DNA of 64,000 nucleotides from assembly GCF_023028225.1 (NCBI RefSeq), contig NZ_CP095482.1, forward strand, positions 124,001 to 188,000, given 5' to 3'. The DNA comes from Halorientalis litorea. Lineage in GTDB: Archaea; Halobacteriota; Halobacteria; Halobacteriales; Haloarculaceae. The notes below the pieces were generated by a model. The model made no database searches, had not been told where the DNA came from, and saw only the letters and a list, made by a program, of their open reading frames with translations. Position numbers and translations under genes: made by a program. Positions 25,666-33,446 of this stretch are shown here, one piece after another (the stretch's first letter is position 1; every line of letters starts with the position of its first letter).

Positions 25666-26330
25666 CCGACGACGGAGGTATTGCCGTTGTGGGAACCGGC
25701 ACGGGTGTCGGCAAGACCGTCGTCACCGCAGGTCTCGTCGGCGTTCTCCGGGAGGACGGCGTCGACGCCCGCGCGGTGAAACCCTGTCAAACCGGCCACC
25801 CGCCCGACGACGACGCGGCGTTCGTCGCCACGGCCTGTGGGACGGAGGCGGCCGCGACCTGTCTGGCGCGGTTAGAACCGCCGCTTGCCCCGGCAGTCGC
25901 CGCCGAGCAGGCCGGTGCGGACCTCTCCTACCAGCGACTCCGCGACGGCTGTGAGCGCCAACTCGCCGCCGCCGAGACGGGTCTCGTGGAGGGCATCGGC
26001 GGTCTCCGGGTACCGCTCGCGGATGGCCACGAGGTTCTGGATTTGGTGGCCGACCTCGACGTGTCCGCGGTGGTCGTCGCGCGCTCGGGACTGGGGACGC
26101 TGAATCACACCACACTAACCGTCGACGCGCTCCGACGGCAGAACGTGCCCGTCCGCGGCATCGTCCTCAACAGGTACGGGGGGGCCTCGACCGCCGAGCG
26201 AACGAACCCGGCGGTACTGGAACGGATGACCGACCTGTCGGTCCATACGCTTCCCGAGACAGACCTCACCGACCCGTGTGCGGCCGTCGATGCCGTGGCG
26301 GACCACCTCCCACGGTCGCTGGTCCGTTGA
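25662..26330 (+). CDS. bioD: dethiobiotin synthetase
   Basis: ATP-dependent carboxylation of DAPA to dethiobiotin. 222 residues, normal length. The P-loop GTGTGVGKT begins near residue 11, the substrate-binding VKPCQTG follows, and EGIGGLRVPL corresponds to the conserved EGAGG. Last gene of the operon; convergent with the Pta-like gene behind two strong hairpins. No gene for making the pimeloyl precursor is in the window. Confidence 0.95.
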   Translation: MTDDGGIAVVGTGTGVGKTVVTAGLVGVLREDGVDARAVKPCQTGHPPDDDAAFVATACGTEAAATCLARLEPPLAPAVAAEQAGADLSYQRLRDGCERQLAAAETGLVEGIGGLRVPLADGHEVLDLVADLDVSAVVVARSGLGTLNHTTLTVDALRRQNVPVRGIVLNRYGGASTAERTNPAVLERMTDLSVHTLPETDLTDPCAAVDAVADHLPRSLVR

Positions 26331-26399
26331 GTGTCGTCACTACAGACCTGTTTCTGCACGGGAGAACGACGGGACACCGGCCGGTCTTCCAAAGGGGTA

Positions 26400-26417
26400 C
26401 CGGGGGGTTGCCCCCGG
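26400..26417. terminator. GC hairpin after the biotin operon
   Basis: CCGGGGG-GTTG-CCCCCGG is a perfect seven-base-pair stem with a four-base loop, located between the convergent bioD and Pta-like genes. It could end either transcript or stabilise the 3' ends. Confidence 0.5.
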
Positions 26418-26430
26418 CGTGTGACACTAC

Positions 26431-26446
26431 GGAGCCGAATGGCTCC
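26431..26446. terminator. second hairpin between convergent genes
   Basis: GGAGCC-GAAT-GGCTCC, a six-base-pair stem 13 bases beyond the first hairpin. Together they form a double-hairpin boundary. Confidence 0.4.
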
Positions 26447-26497
26447 ATCATCACTATGGGCCGAACCAAGATAAGTCTGTTCTGAGAGCCGTGTGGC

Positions 26498-27565
26498 TCA
26501 CTCCGAGAGGGCGACGAGTGCGTCGAGGTCCGCGGCGTCCGCGAGCAACTCGCCCATCCGCGCGACGGAGTCGGCGTCCTGTGTCCGGCCGCCGCCGATG
26601 ACGGACTCGACGCGGTCGATGGTGGTCCGGGTGTTGGCACCGAGGAGGAGGACCGGCTTCCCGGCGTCCTCGGCGCGGCCGATGACCGCACCCGTGGGAC
26701 GGTGGCCGCCGCTCAGGACCAGACAGCGCACGCCGCTGGCTTCGAGGGCGGCAGTCTGGATATCCGGGCGGTCGCCACCGGTGACGACGGCGGCGTCGCG
26801 GGTCCGGCGGAATCCCGAGAGTGCCGCGTCCCGTCCCATCGCGCCGACGAGGAACCGCTCGACGAACCCGTCGGTGGGGGCGTCCGTCGTCAGCACCTCC
26901 GCGCCGAGTTCGGCGGCGAGTTCGCCGACGGTTACCCCGGCGAGTTCCCTGACCGTCGGGAGCGCGCCGAACACGGGCACCCCTCGTCCTTCGAGGAACG
27001 GAATCACGTCCTCGGTGAGTTGGTCGAAGTCAGCGTCCGCGACGCTGTTGAACAGGACGCCACCGAGGCGGTCACCGAAGGCGTCGGCGGCCGCGAGCAC
27101 GTCGTCCACGTCCCGCGGGTCGTCGTACTCGCTCACCAAGAGGACCGAGGCGTCCAATACGTCGGCCACGTCCGGGTCGGTCAGGTCCACGATGCCACCC
27201 GTCGTGTACACGTCAGCACCCTCGACGACCACGAAGTCGTTGCCGTCGGCTATCGCGCCGTAACTCTCGACGACGCGGTCCCGCAGTGCGGTCGGGTCCT
27301 CGCGGCCGCGGATGGCGTCCTCCACGAACGTCGGCGAGTAGACGACCGGTTCCATCTCGTGGGTCTCGGTGTCGAGGTCGAGAACCTCACGCGCCAACAG
27401 CGGGTCGCGGTCGAGCGTCTTGCCGACTGCGCTCTGGAGCTGGGTGCCGCGTGGTTTCATGTAGCCGACCGACCGGCCGCGGTCGGCGGCGTGACGGGCC
27501 AGCGCGAGCGCGACGGCCGTCTTGCCTGTACTCTCGGTGGTCGAACTGACGAGTATCGGGTTCAT
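26498..27565 (-). CDS. phosphotransacetylase-family (BioD-like + DRTGG) protein
   Basis: 355 residues. The N-terminal BioD/CobB-type P-loop NTPase domain (SSTTESTGKTAVALALA, residues 6-22; up to about 215) is followed by a DRTGG-type domain (about 220-330). This layout equals the N-terminal regulatory part of bacterial phosphotransacetylases but lacks the catalytic PTA domain. Its start overlaps the stop of the ADP-forming acetate-CoA ligase (ATGA), so it is likely an accessory or nucleotide-sensing regulator of that enzyme. Confidence 0.85.
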   Translation of the reverse strand: MNPILVSSTTESTGKTAVALALARHAADRGRSVGYMKPRGTQLQSAVGKTLDRDPLLAREVLDLDTETHEMEPVVYSPTFVEDAIRGREDPTALRDRVVESYGAIADGNDFVVVEGADVYTTGGIVDLTDPDVADVLDASVLLVSEYDDPRDVDDVLAAADAFGDRLGGVLFNSVADADFDQLTEDVIPFLEGRGVPVFGALPTVRELAGVTVGELAAELGAEVLTTDAPTDGFVERFLVGAMGRDAALSGFRRTRDAAVVTGGDRPDIQTAALEASGVRCLVLSGGHRPTGAVIGRAEDAGKPVLLLGANTRTTIDRVESVIGGGRTQDADSVARMGELLADAADLDALVALSE

Positions 27566-29670
27566 AGCTCCTCCTTGTCGATGGTGAGTCGCACGTCCAC
27601 TGCTCGAACGCCGTCGGGCGTCGCCACGAGCGGGTTGATGTCCAGTTCCAGTATCGCGGGAAAGTCCGTCACGAGTTGGGAGAGTCGCTGAATCGTCTCC
27701 ACGATGGCGTCCTCGGCGACCGGTTCGCGGCCGCGTGCCCCCCGAAGGAGCGGCGCGGACTCGATGTCGTCGACCATCGACGCCGCCTCGCTCTCACTGA
27801 CCGGCGCGACGCGGACGGTGGTGTCTTCGAGGACTTCGACGAAGATGCCGCCGAGTCCGAACAACACCAGCGGGCCGAACTGCGGGTCGCGGTTCGTCCC
27901 GACGATGGTCTCCGTAGCGTCGTCGAGGGGCAGTTGTTCCTGCACTTGGACGCCCAGCACCCTCGCGTCGGACTGGTAGTTGCGCGCCCGCGCAACGAGG
28001 TCCTCGTACGTATCGCGCACCGCCTCGGGCGTGACGCCGACTTCGACGCCGCCGATGTCGGACTTGTGCAGGATGTCGGGGCTGACGATTTTCATCACGA
28101 CTTCACCCGCGTCGCCCGCGACCCGCTCGGCGGCTTCGCGTGCCGCATCGGGGCTGTCGACCACCTCGCCGTCGGGCGTCGGAATCCCGTACGCGTCCAG
28201 CAGGTCCATCGCTTCGACGCCGAGGCGGTTCGTGTTGCGGTCGGCCGCCGCCCGAAGTATCTCTCGGGCGCGTTCGCGGTCCACGTCGAACGTCGTGGGT
28301 GCCGCGTACTCGCATGCCTGTATCTCGCGGTACTCACGCAGGACGTCGAGGCTGTCGACGGCGCGAGCGGGGTCGAAGTACGTCGGGATGCCGGCCTCGC
28401 TCAGCATCGCCCGCGCGGCCCGCGTGGAGTCCCCGCCCATCAGCGACGCCGCGACGGGAAGACCGTGTTCATCCTGTAACTCGACCGTCGCGGCGGCCAA
28501 CTCCTCGAAGGAGAGGGTCGCGGTCGGACAGGCCAGCACGACTGCCGCGCCGACGTTCGGGTCCCCGAGCGCGATGTCGATTGCCTCGGCGAACCGTTCC
28601 GTGTCGGCGTCGCCGATGACGTCGATGGGGTTGTAGATGTTCGCCCCGTCGGGGAGTGCCTCGCCGAGGGCGTCGAGCGTCCCGTCGGTGAACGACGCCA
28701 TCGAGAGGGCCGTGTCGCCGATGGCGTCGGTGGTCATCACGCCCGGGCCGCCCGCGTTCGTGACGACGGCCACCGAGTCGTTCTCGGGGAGCGGTTGCCC
28801 GGAGAGGATGCCGGCGTAGTCGAACAACTCTTGGACGGTGTCGACACGGACGACGCCCGCCTGGTCGAACCCGGCCTCGTAGGCGCGTTCGCTCCCGGCC
28901 ATCGTCCCCGTGTGGGAGGCGGCGGCCGAGGCTCCGGCCTCGGTGCGTCCGGACTTGACCAGCACGATAGGCGTGTCGTCGGTCACCTCGCGTGCGGCCT
29001 CGATGAACGACGGGCCGTCCGCGATACCTTCGAGGTAGCCCAGAATCACGTCCGTCTCCGGGTCGTCGCCCCACTCGGCGACGAAATCACTCTCGTCCAA
29101 GACGGCCTTGTTGCCCAGCGACACCACGTCACGGAAGCCGATGTCGCGGTCGTTGGCCCAGTCCAGCACCGCCGTGATGAACGCGCCGGACTGGCTCATG
29201 AAGGAAATCGGACCGGGTTGGGCACTCTCGGGGCCGAACGTGGCGTTCATCCCCACGGCCGTGCTCATCACGCCGAGGCTGTTCGGGCCGACGAGGTCGA
29301 GGTCGTACTCCTCGGCGACGGCCCGGAGTTCACGCTCGCGGGCCGCGCCCTCGCTGCCGGCCTCGCTGAACCCGGCGGTGATGACGACGACGGTGTCGAT
29401 ACCGGCCTCGCCACAGTCCGTCACGGCGTCGACGGCGATGTCGGCCGGGACGACGACGATGGCCACGTCCACCGTGCCGGGGACGGACTGCACGTCGTCG
29501 TAACAGTCCAATCCGAGGACCGTTCCGGCGTTCGGGTTGACGGGGACAACCGACCCCGAGAACTCGTCGCGGAGGTTGCTCGTAATAGCGTGACCGACGG
29601 ACCCCGACCGGTCCGTGGCACCGATGACCGCAACGCGGTCGGGGGCAAACAGGGAAGCGAGCCGTCCCAT
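27562..29670 (-). CDS. acd: acetate-CoA ligase (ADP-forming), fused subunits
   Basis: 702 residues carrying the CoA-binding Rossmann domain (VAVIGATDRSGSVG), succinyl-CoA-ligase-like domains and a C-terminal ATP-grasp domain. The phosphorylated His is His253 in SHTGTMAGS. It converts acetyl-CoA, ADP and phosphate to acetate, ATP and CoA, the main acetate-forming route in haloarchaea. Alpha and beta parts are fused, as usual for this group. Other acyl-CoAs may also be used. Confidence 0.93.
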   Translation of the reverse strand: MGRLASLFAPDRVAVIGATDRSGSVGHAITSNLRDEFSGSVVPVNPNAGTVLGLDCYDDVQSVPGTVDVAIVVVPADIAVDAVTDCGEAGIDTVVVITAGFSEAGSEGAARERELRAVAEEYDLDLVGPNSLGVMSTAVGMNATFGPESAQPGPISFMSQSGAFITAVLDWANDRDIGFRDVVSLGNKAVLDESDFVAEWGDDPETDVILGYLEGIADGPSFIEAAREVTDDTPIVLVKSGRTEAGASAAASHTGTMAGSERAYEAGFDQAGVVRVDTVQELFDYAGILSGQPLPENDSVAVVTNAGGPGVMTTDAIGDTALSMASFTDGTLDALGEALPDGANIYNPIDVIGDADTERFAEAIDIALGDPNVGAAVVLACPTATLSFEELAAATVELQDEHGLPVAASLMGGDSTRAARAMLSEAGIPTYFDPARAVDSLDVLREYREIQACEYAAPTTFDVDRERAREILRAAADRNTNRLGVEAMDLLDAYGIPTPDGEVVDSPDAAREAAERVAGDAGEVVMKIVSPDILHKSDIGGVEVGVTPEAVRDTYEDLVARARNYQSDARVLGVQVQEQLPLDDATETIVGTNRDPQFGPLVLFGLGGIFVEVLEDTTVRVAPVSESEAASMVDDIESAPLLRGARGREPVAEDAIVETIQRLSQLVTDFPAILELDINPLVATPDGVRAVDVRLTIDKEEL

Positions 29671-29696
29671 CGTCCGATGGTTCGACGACCGCCCGA

Positions 29697-30302
29697 TTAT
29701 AGTTGGGGGTTCGCCTCGACGAGTCGCGTCTCGCCCGCCCGCACGCGGTCACCCATTTCCACGGCGAGGTCGGTTCGGTCGATTCCCGGGGGGAGGACCA
29801 CGTCGACGCGACTGCTGAAGGAGATGTGGCCGACGCGCTCGCCGCGAGCGAGGGTGTCGCCCGCTCTAACGTAGGGATGGGTGCGTCGGGCGACGGCCCC
29901 CGCGATGAGTGTCACCGTGTGGTCCTCGAACTCGATGTGACACTTCTCGTTGCGGTCCGCGGCCTTGCTGAACGCGGGCCAGTGGCCGCCGGGCGAGTGT
30001 GTCACCGACTGGACGGTCCCGCCCAGCGGTGCGCGGTTGACGTGGACGTTCGAGAGGCCCATGAACACGCCGACGCGGAGTCCGTCGTCCTCCTCGCGCA
30101 CGACGGAGACTTTGCCGTCGGCCGGCGCGAGCAGGCCGCTCTCGGGAACACTGCGGTCGGGGTCGCGGTGGAAGCCGACGACGGCGACGCTTCCGAGGAG
30201 CGCGAGCGTTCCCGCGAGCAGCGAGAGCGGCAAGAGCAGGATACCCACGAGTGCGGCTGGGGCCGCGTACCGCCACGTCCCGGGCGCGATGGGAACGTCC
30301 AT
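29697..30302 (-). CDS. asd: archaetidylserine decarboxylase-like protein
   Basis: 201-residue membrane enzyme of the short (PSD-B/Asd) decarboxylase family: an N-terminal double hydrophobic segment, FHRDPDR, LLAPADGKVS, GVFMGLSNVHVNRAP and the C-terminal HISFSSRVDVVLP. The pyruvoyl-forming site is normally Gly-Ser (FGS); here it reads Phe-Ser-Ser. It may still self-cleave before the second Ser or could be impaired. The expected role is archaetidylethanolamine synthesis, which in haloarchaea is also tied to the archaeosortase/ArtA lipid-anchoring pathway. Confidence 0.88.
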   Translation of the reverse strand: MDVPIAPGTWRYAAPAALVGILLLPLSLLAGTLALLGSVAVVGFHRDPDRSVPESGLLAPADGKVSVVREEDDGLRVGVFMGLSNVHVNRAPLGGTVQSVTHSPGGHWPAFSKAADRNEKCHIEFEDHTVTLIAGAVARRTHPYVRAGDTLARGERVGHISFSSRVDVVLPPGIDRTDLAVEMGDRVRAGETRLVEANPQL

Positions 30303-30386
30303 ACCCGCGAGTACGGAGCGTGGCGAATGAACCTATCGGCTCACCCGCCGCCGGGATTATGACCGGCCGCCGCGTATCCCGTCCCT

Positions 30387-30764
30387 ATGACCGACGAGGC
30401 GGACCTACTGGCCCCGTTCGACGACGAGGCCATCGAGCGCGTGGCTGGCAAACACGACGTGACGGCCGACGAACTCCGGGAGTTGCTCCGTCGGCACCAG
30501 CGTCAAGCACGCGAGAACCCCGGCGTCGAGGACATCGTCTACGAGTGGCGGTCCCAGTTCCACGGCGACCCCTTGCTCCACCGGACGGAGGAAGCGTACT
30601 ACCTCCGCCTGCGTGACCACGTGTGGGACGAGTTCGCGGACGCACTCGACATCCCCGAGACGGCCCTGTTCGCGCTCTTAGATGTACACGCCGACCAAAC
30701 GCGGCGGGATACCGGGGCAGGAACCCGTGACGGTGAGCAACTGATGATACTCGGCCGGGAATGA
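30387..30764 (+). CDS. haloarchaeal hypothetical protein, 125 aa
   Basis: Acidic, all-helical protein with a helix rich in Arg/Gln (ELLRRHQRQARENPGVEDIVYEWR) and a Tyr-rich stretch (EEAYYLRLRDHVWDEFA). It resembles haloarchaeal proteins of unknown function. Divergent from the decarboxylase gene. Nothing in the sequence suggests a catalytic site. Confidence 0.7.
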   Translation: MTDEADLLAPFDDEAIERVAGKHDVTADELRELLRRHQRQARENPGVEDIVYEWRSQFHGDPLLHRTEEAYYLRLRDHVWDEFADALDIPETALFALLDVHADQTRRDTGAGTRDGEQLMILGRE

Positions 30765-30810
30765 CCTCGGTACCACTTGCCACGGACACCTGCTAAATAC
30801 ACCACAATAT

Positions 30811-30824
30811 TTTTGCTATCCTAA
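30811..30824. promoter_or_regulatory. degenerate iron box upstream of dpsA
   Basis: TTTTG-CTAT-CCTAA keeps the right half of the TTAGG-N4-CCTAA palindrome but only part of the left. It lies about 25 bases upstream of the dpsA TATA box, a position more suited to activation than to repression. Confidence 0.35.
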
Positions 30825-30847
30825 AAATTTATTTCTGAGTGCAAAAG

Positions 30848-30854
30848 CTTATAT
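30848..30854 (+). promoter_or_regulatory. TATA box of dpsA
   Basis: CTTATAT lies about 30 bases before the ATG, in an unusually AT-rich stretch for this genome. Confidence 0.55.
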
Positions 30855-30880
30855 CACTACGGAACCATAGTTGAGACGAG

Positions 30881-31426
30881 ATGAGCACAGAGAAAACCGT
30901 CCGCAAGCAGTCCGGTGAGGTAGAAGACAACGAACTCCGACTCGACCGCGAGAAGTCCAAGGAAATCGTCGAGGCCCTCAACGACGACCTCGCGGATTCG
31001 TACACGCTGTACCACCAGCTTCGGAAGCACCACTGGAACGTCGAAGGTGCGGAGTTCCGTGACCTCCACATCTTCCTCGGCGAGGCAGCCGAGAACACCG
31101 AAGCCGCGGCCGACGAGATAGCCGAACGGTTGCAGGCACTCGGGGGCGCGCCGGTCTCCAGTATGCCGAACCTCGCGGAGCGGTCGACGGTCGAACCCGA
31201 AGACAGCAACGTCTACGCCATCCGGGAATCCCTCCGCAACGACCTCGCGATGTACGGCGACGTCATCGAGAGCCTCCGCGAACACGTCGAACTCGCCACG
31301 GAACTGGGCGACCACGCGACAGCCCAGATTCTCCGTGACATCCTCGTCCAGACAGAGGAAGACGCCCACCACATCGAACACTACCTCGAAGACGACACGC
31401 TGGTCGCAGAGACCAGCAACGAGTAG
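30881..31426 (+). CDS. dpsA: DNA-protecting ferritin-like protein DpsA
   Basis: 181-residue Dps-family ferritin. It forms a 12-subunit shell that oxidises Fe(II) and stores iron while limiting Fenton damage. The ferroxidase motif LYHQLRKHHWNVEGAEFRDLHIFLGE and a second helix with HATAQILRDILVQTEEDAHHIE are intact. A 25-residue acidic N-terminal extension is typical of halophilic DpsA. Its promoter is AT-rich with a degenerate iron box; the next, convergent gene carries a perfect one. Confidence 0.95.
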   Translation: MSTEKTVRKQSGEVEDNELRLDREKSKEIVEALNDDLADSYTLYHQLRKHHWNVEGAEFRDLHIFLGEAAENTEAAADEIAERLQALGGAPVSSMPNLAERSTVEPEDSNVYAIRESLRNDLAMYGDVIESLREHVELATELGDHATAQILRDILVQTEEDAHHIEHYLEDDTLVAETSNE

Positions 31427-31429
31427 GCG

Positions 31430-31591
31430 TTACCGGTAGCAGTCGACCGTCAGGTCGGTCGCAATCCACCCATCAGTATTCCCTTCTTCGGTAAACACAC
31501 GTCGGTCAGCGGCCGCTCTGTGACAGTTGATGACCGGCGTGTCCTCCTCGTCGTCGGCGTCGGGGCCCACCGTGGTCGGGGCGTGACTCAT
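31430..31591 (-). CDS. 53-residue conserved-type small protein with iron-box promoter
   Basis: A short frame beginning MSHAPTTVGPDADDEEDT and ending NTDGWIATDLTVDCYR, TAA stop. The ending W-I-A-T-D-x-T-V resembles small haloarchaeal proteins of unknown function. Support for reality: acidic N-terminus, ATG 10 bases from a perfect iron box, a TATA-like TTTTAATTTTA about 26 bases upstream on the minus strand, and a stop only three bases from the convergent dpsA stop. It is probably made when iron is low. Confidence 0.72.
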   Translation of the reverse strand: MSHAPTTVGPDADDEEDTPVINCHRAAADRRVFTEEGNTDGWIATDLTVDCYR

Positions 31592-31600
31592 CGATAGAAC

Positions 31601-31614
31601 TTAGGCCACCCTAA
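31601..31614. promoter_or_regulatory. iron box, promoter of the 53-residue gene
   Basis: TTAGG-CCAC-CCTAA, a perfect match to the repeated palindrome. On the minus strand it sits between the TATA-like stretch and the ATG, a repressor position for a DtxR-family regulator (Idr/SirR type). Confidence 0.8.
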
Positions 31615-31657
31615 AATTAAAAGGATTTCGGTCGGCCTAGAGTTCGGACGGGAGTGT

Positions 31658-31664
31658 GCTTTTG
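31658..31664 (+). promoter_or_regulatory. TATA-like element GCTTTTG
   Basis: It begins 31 bases before the ATG at 31689, the same heptamer and distance as at guaB and at the kinase gene start at 56012. Confidence 0.45.
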
Positions 31665-31688
31665 ACCCGACGGCCCCAAGCCGACCAC

Positions 31689-32249
31689 ATGAGTGACGCT
31701 TCGGGCGAGGTATCGCTCGCTCGGTTGGCGACGGACCTCGCACACTCGCTCCGTGACCTCCAGCGAGAACTCGACGACGGCCCGGGACGGCCGCGGCCGC
31801 CGACCCCACGGGAACTGCTCAGGTTCACCGACGAGGTGGCGATTCCCGCGCTCATCCTCGTGTTGGAGACGAACATCCGGGCACTCCGCCTCCTGCAGCG
31901 CGCACTCCGGTTCGCGGAGGGGCGAGACACGCGACCGTCTGGGGGGTCGAGCGAGGTCAAAGACCGGGCGATAGCACTGAGTCAGACGACGCTCGACCGC
32001 CTCGACGGTGTCCTCGCGGACGCACAGGACGCTATCGAGGGGCAACCACCGGACGAGGAGTCACGGGAACTGTTGGACGAAGCGCGTGACCTCCGCGCCG
32101 AGATAGACGACCGACTCGCCGCGGAGCGGTCGGACACGGCGTCCGCCGCGGCGACACCGGCCGAGACGGACAGCGACCCGGTGCCCGTCGACGTTGACTC
32201 GGAACTCCAGTCGCTCAAAGACGACCTCGACGACGCCGACGACGGATAG
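31689..32249 (+). CDS. haloarchaeal hypothetical protein with coiled-coil, 186 aa
   Basis: Helical, acidic protein. The N-terminal half has amphipathic helices (LARLATDLAHSLRDLQRELDD, IPALILVLETNIRALRLLQRALRF); the C-terminal half is Asp/Glu-rich coiled-coil and low-complexity sequence (residues 130-186). No domain is recognised. The ATG at 31689 is supported by GCTTTTG at the leaderless distance. Confidence 0.7.
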   Translation: MSDASGEVSLARLATDLAHSLRDLQRELDDGPGRPRPPTPRELLRFTDEVAIPALILVLETNIRALRLLQRALRFAEGRDTRPSGGSSEVKDRAIALSQTTLDRLDGVLADAQDAIEGQPPDEESRELLDEARDLRAEIDDRLAAERSDTASAAATPAETDSDPVPVDVDSELQSLKDDLDDADDG

Positions 32250-32337
32250 GCTACGAGCGAACGGCGGCCCCAGGCCCCCGCGACGCCTTCACGGGGATGG
32301 CAAGTTCTTTTTAACAGTTCGTGGAAGGAACGAATCC

Positions 32338-32817
32338 ATGCCGGGAGAGGGTACGACGGGGGAGACACGGGTCGAACTGTACGCGCGAGAAGAGTTACCG
32401 TCGGTGGCGGAACGACGGTACGAGCAGGTCGTCGACCGTCTCCGTGACCTCGCAGCCACGGGCCACGTCGCCGCGGTCGACACTCACACGTGGCCGAAGA
32501 CAGTCCCCGAGCGGAGCGGTGACCGGGAGTCCGACCGCTACGAGCGGTTCGTGGCGTGGGCCGACGAGCGAGCGGTTTCGCTCACTCCATTCTTCGAGAC
32601 GCGCCAGTGTTACGCCTCGGAAACGGGTGAGACGGGGACGCGCCTCGTCCTCCCCGCACTCTGTCTCGCCGTCTACCGCGACGGCGACCTCGGGTGTGTC
32701 TACCCGCACTCGACGAACGACGGGTCCCGGTCGGTGATGGACGGCCTGCGGGCTATCGAGTCTGCACACCGGGGTTCCACCGCCCACCGCGACTCCGCGC
32801 GAACCGGGAGCGACTGA
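32338..32817 (+). CDS. haloarchaeal uncharacterised protein, tandem paralogue A
   Basis: 159 residues. Begins with RVELYAREELPS-type sequence, a helix (RYEQVVDRLRDLAATG), a WPKTVP strand and a C-terminal strand LCLAVYRDGDLGCVYPHS. It shares this plan with the next gene, so the two arose by duplication. Members are often annotated as HTH-like proteins in haloarchaea, but no convincing DNA-binding motif is visible. The chosen ATG follows a T-rich promoter-like stretch (TTCTTTTTAAC). Confidence 0.75.
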   Translation: MPGEGTTGETRVELYAREELPSVAERRYEQVVDRLRDLAATGHVAAVDTHTWPKTVPERSGDRESDRYERFVAWADERAVSLTPFFETRQCYASETGETGTRLVLPALCLAVYRDGDLGCVYPHSTNDGSRSVMDGLRAIESAHRGSTAHRDSARTGSD

Positions 32818-32911
32818 CAGTCCCGACCGGTCGGTCCGTGGTGTCGAAGCCGACCAGTGCGTGACACGTTCACAAACAGCTAAGCCGTTCGGGTGCGTTC
32901 CGGACACCGTA

Positions 32912-33364
32912 ATGACCCGACGCGTGGAGCTGTATCTCCGTGAGTCCGCCCCGCACGCCGCGCGCCAGTCCCAACTGACCGTCCTCGGGCGGTTGCGTGC
33001 GTTGGCCGAGGCGGCGGTCGTCGACGAGGTGACTGTCACGACGTGGGCACACAGAGTCGACAGCACGGAACCTGTGCCGAGTCCCGCCAGCACCACACAC
33101 GAGGCCTTCGAGGAGTGGGCGTCCCAAGGCGGCGTGTCCCTCGGCCCCGCCTTCGACAGCCACGACTGCCACTCGGCGTTCACCGGTTCCCACTATCGCA
33201 CGACAGTCTACCCCGTGATGTGTGTGGCCGTCTACGAGGACGACGACCTAGTGGAAGTGTACCCCCACTCCCGCAACGGTCGGTCGGTGAGCGTCCTCGA
33301 CGGACTGGCGATGTTCGAGTGTCCCGACGGCGCGCACACGACCGACACGACGACGGTTCCCTGA
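32912..33364 (+). CDS. haloarchaeal uncharacterised protein, tandem paralogue B
   Basis: 150 residues, similar over its length to the preceding protein: RRVELYLRESAP, VLGRLRALAEAAVVDEVTVTTW, a middle stretch with VSLGPAF and C-terminal MCVAVYEDDDLVEVYPHSRNGRSVSVLDGL. Both keep a Cys in the middle region and a Cys before the last strand pair. The 94-base gap to the first copy may hold a separate promoter. Confidence 0.72.
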   Translation: MTRRVELYLRESAPHAARQSQLTVLGRLRALAEAAVVDEVTVTTWAHRVDSTEPVPSPASTTHEAFEEWASQGGVSLGPAFDSHDCHSAFTGSHYRTTVYPVMCVAVYEDDDLVEVYPHSRNGRSVSVLDGLAMFECPDGAHTTDTTTVP

Positions 33365-33446
33365 GCCGAGAGGACGTGTCCGACCCCAGACTGTTGCTCA
33401 CACCGTTCTCGTCTTCGCTCCGAACTGACTGCTCGTGCCGCCACCC

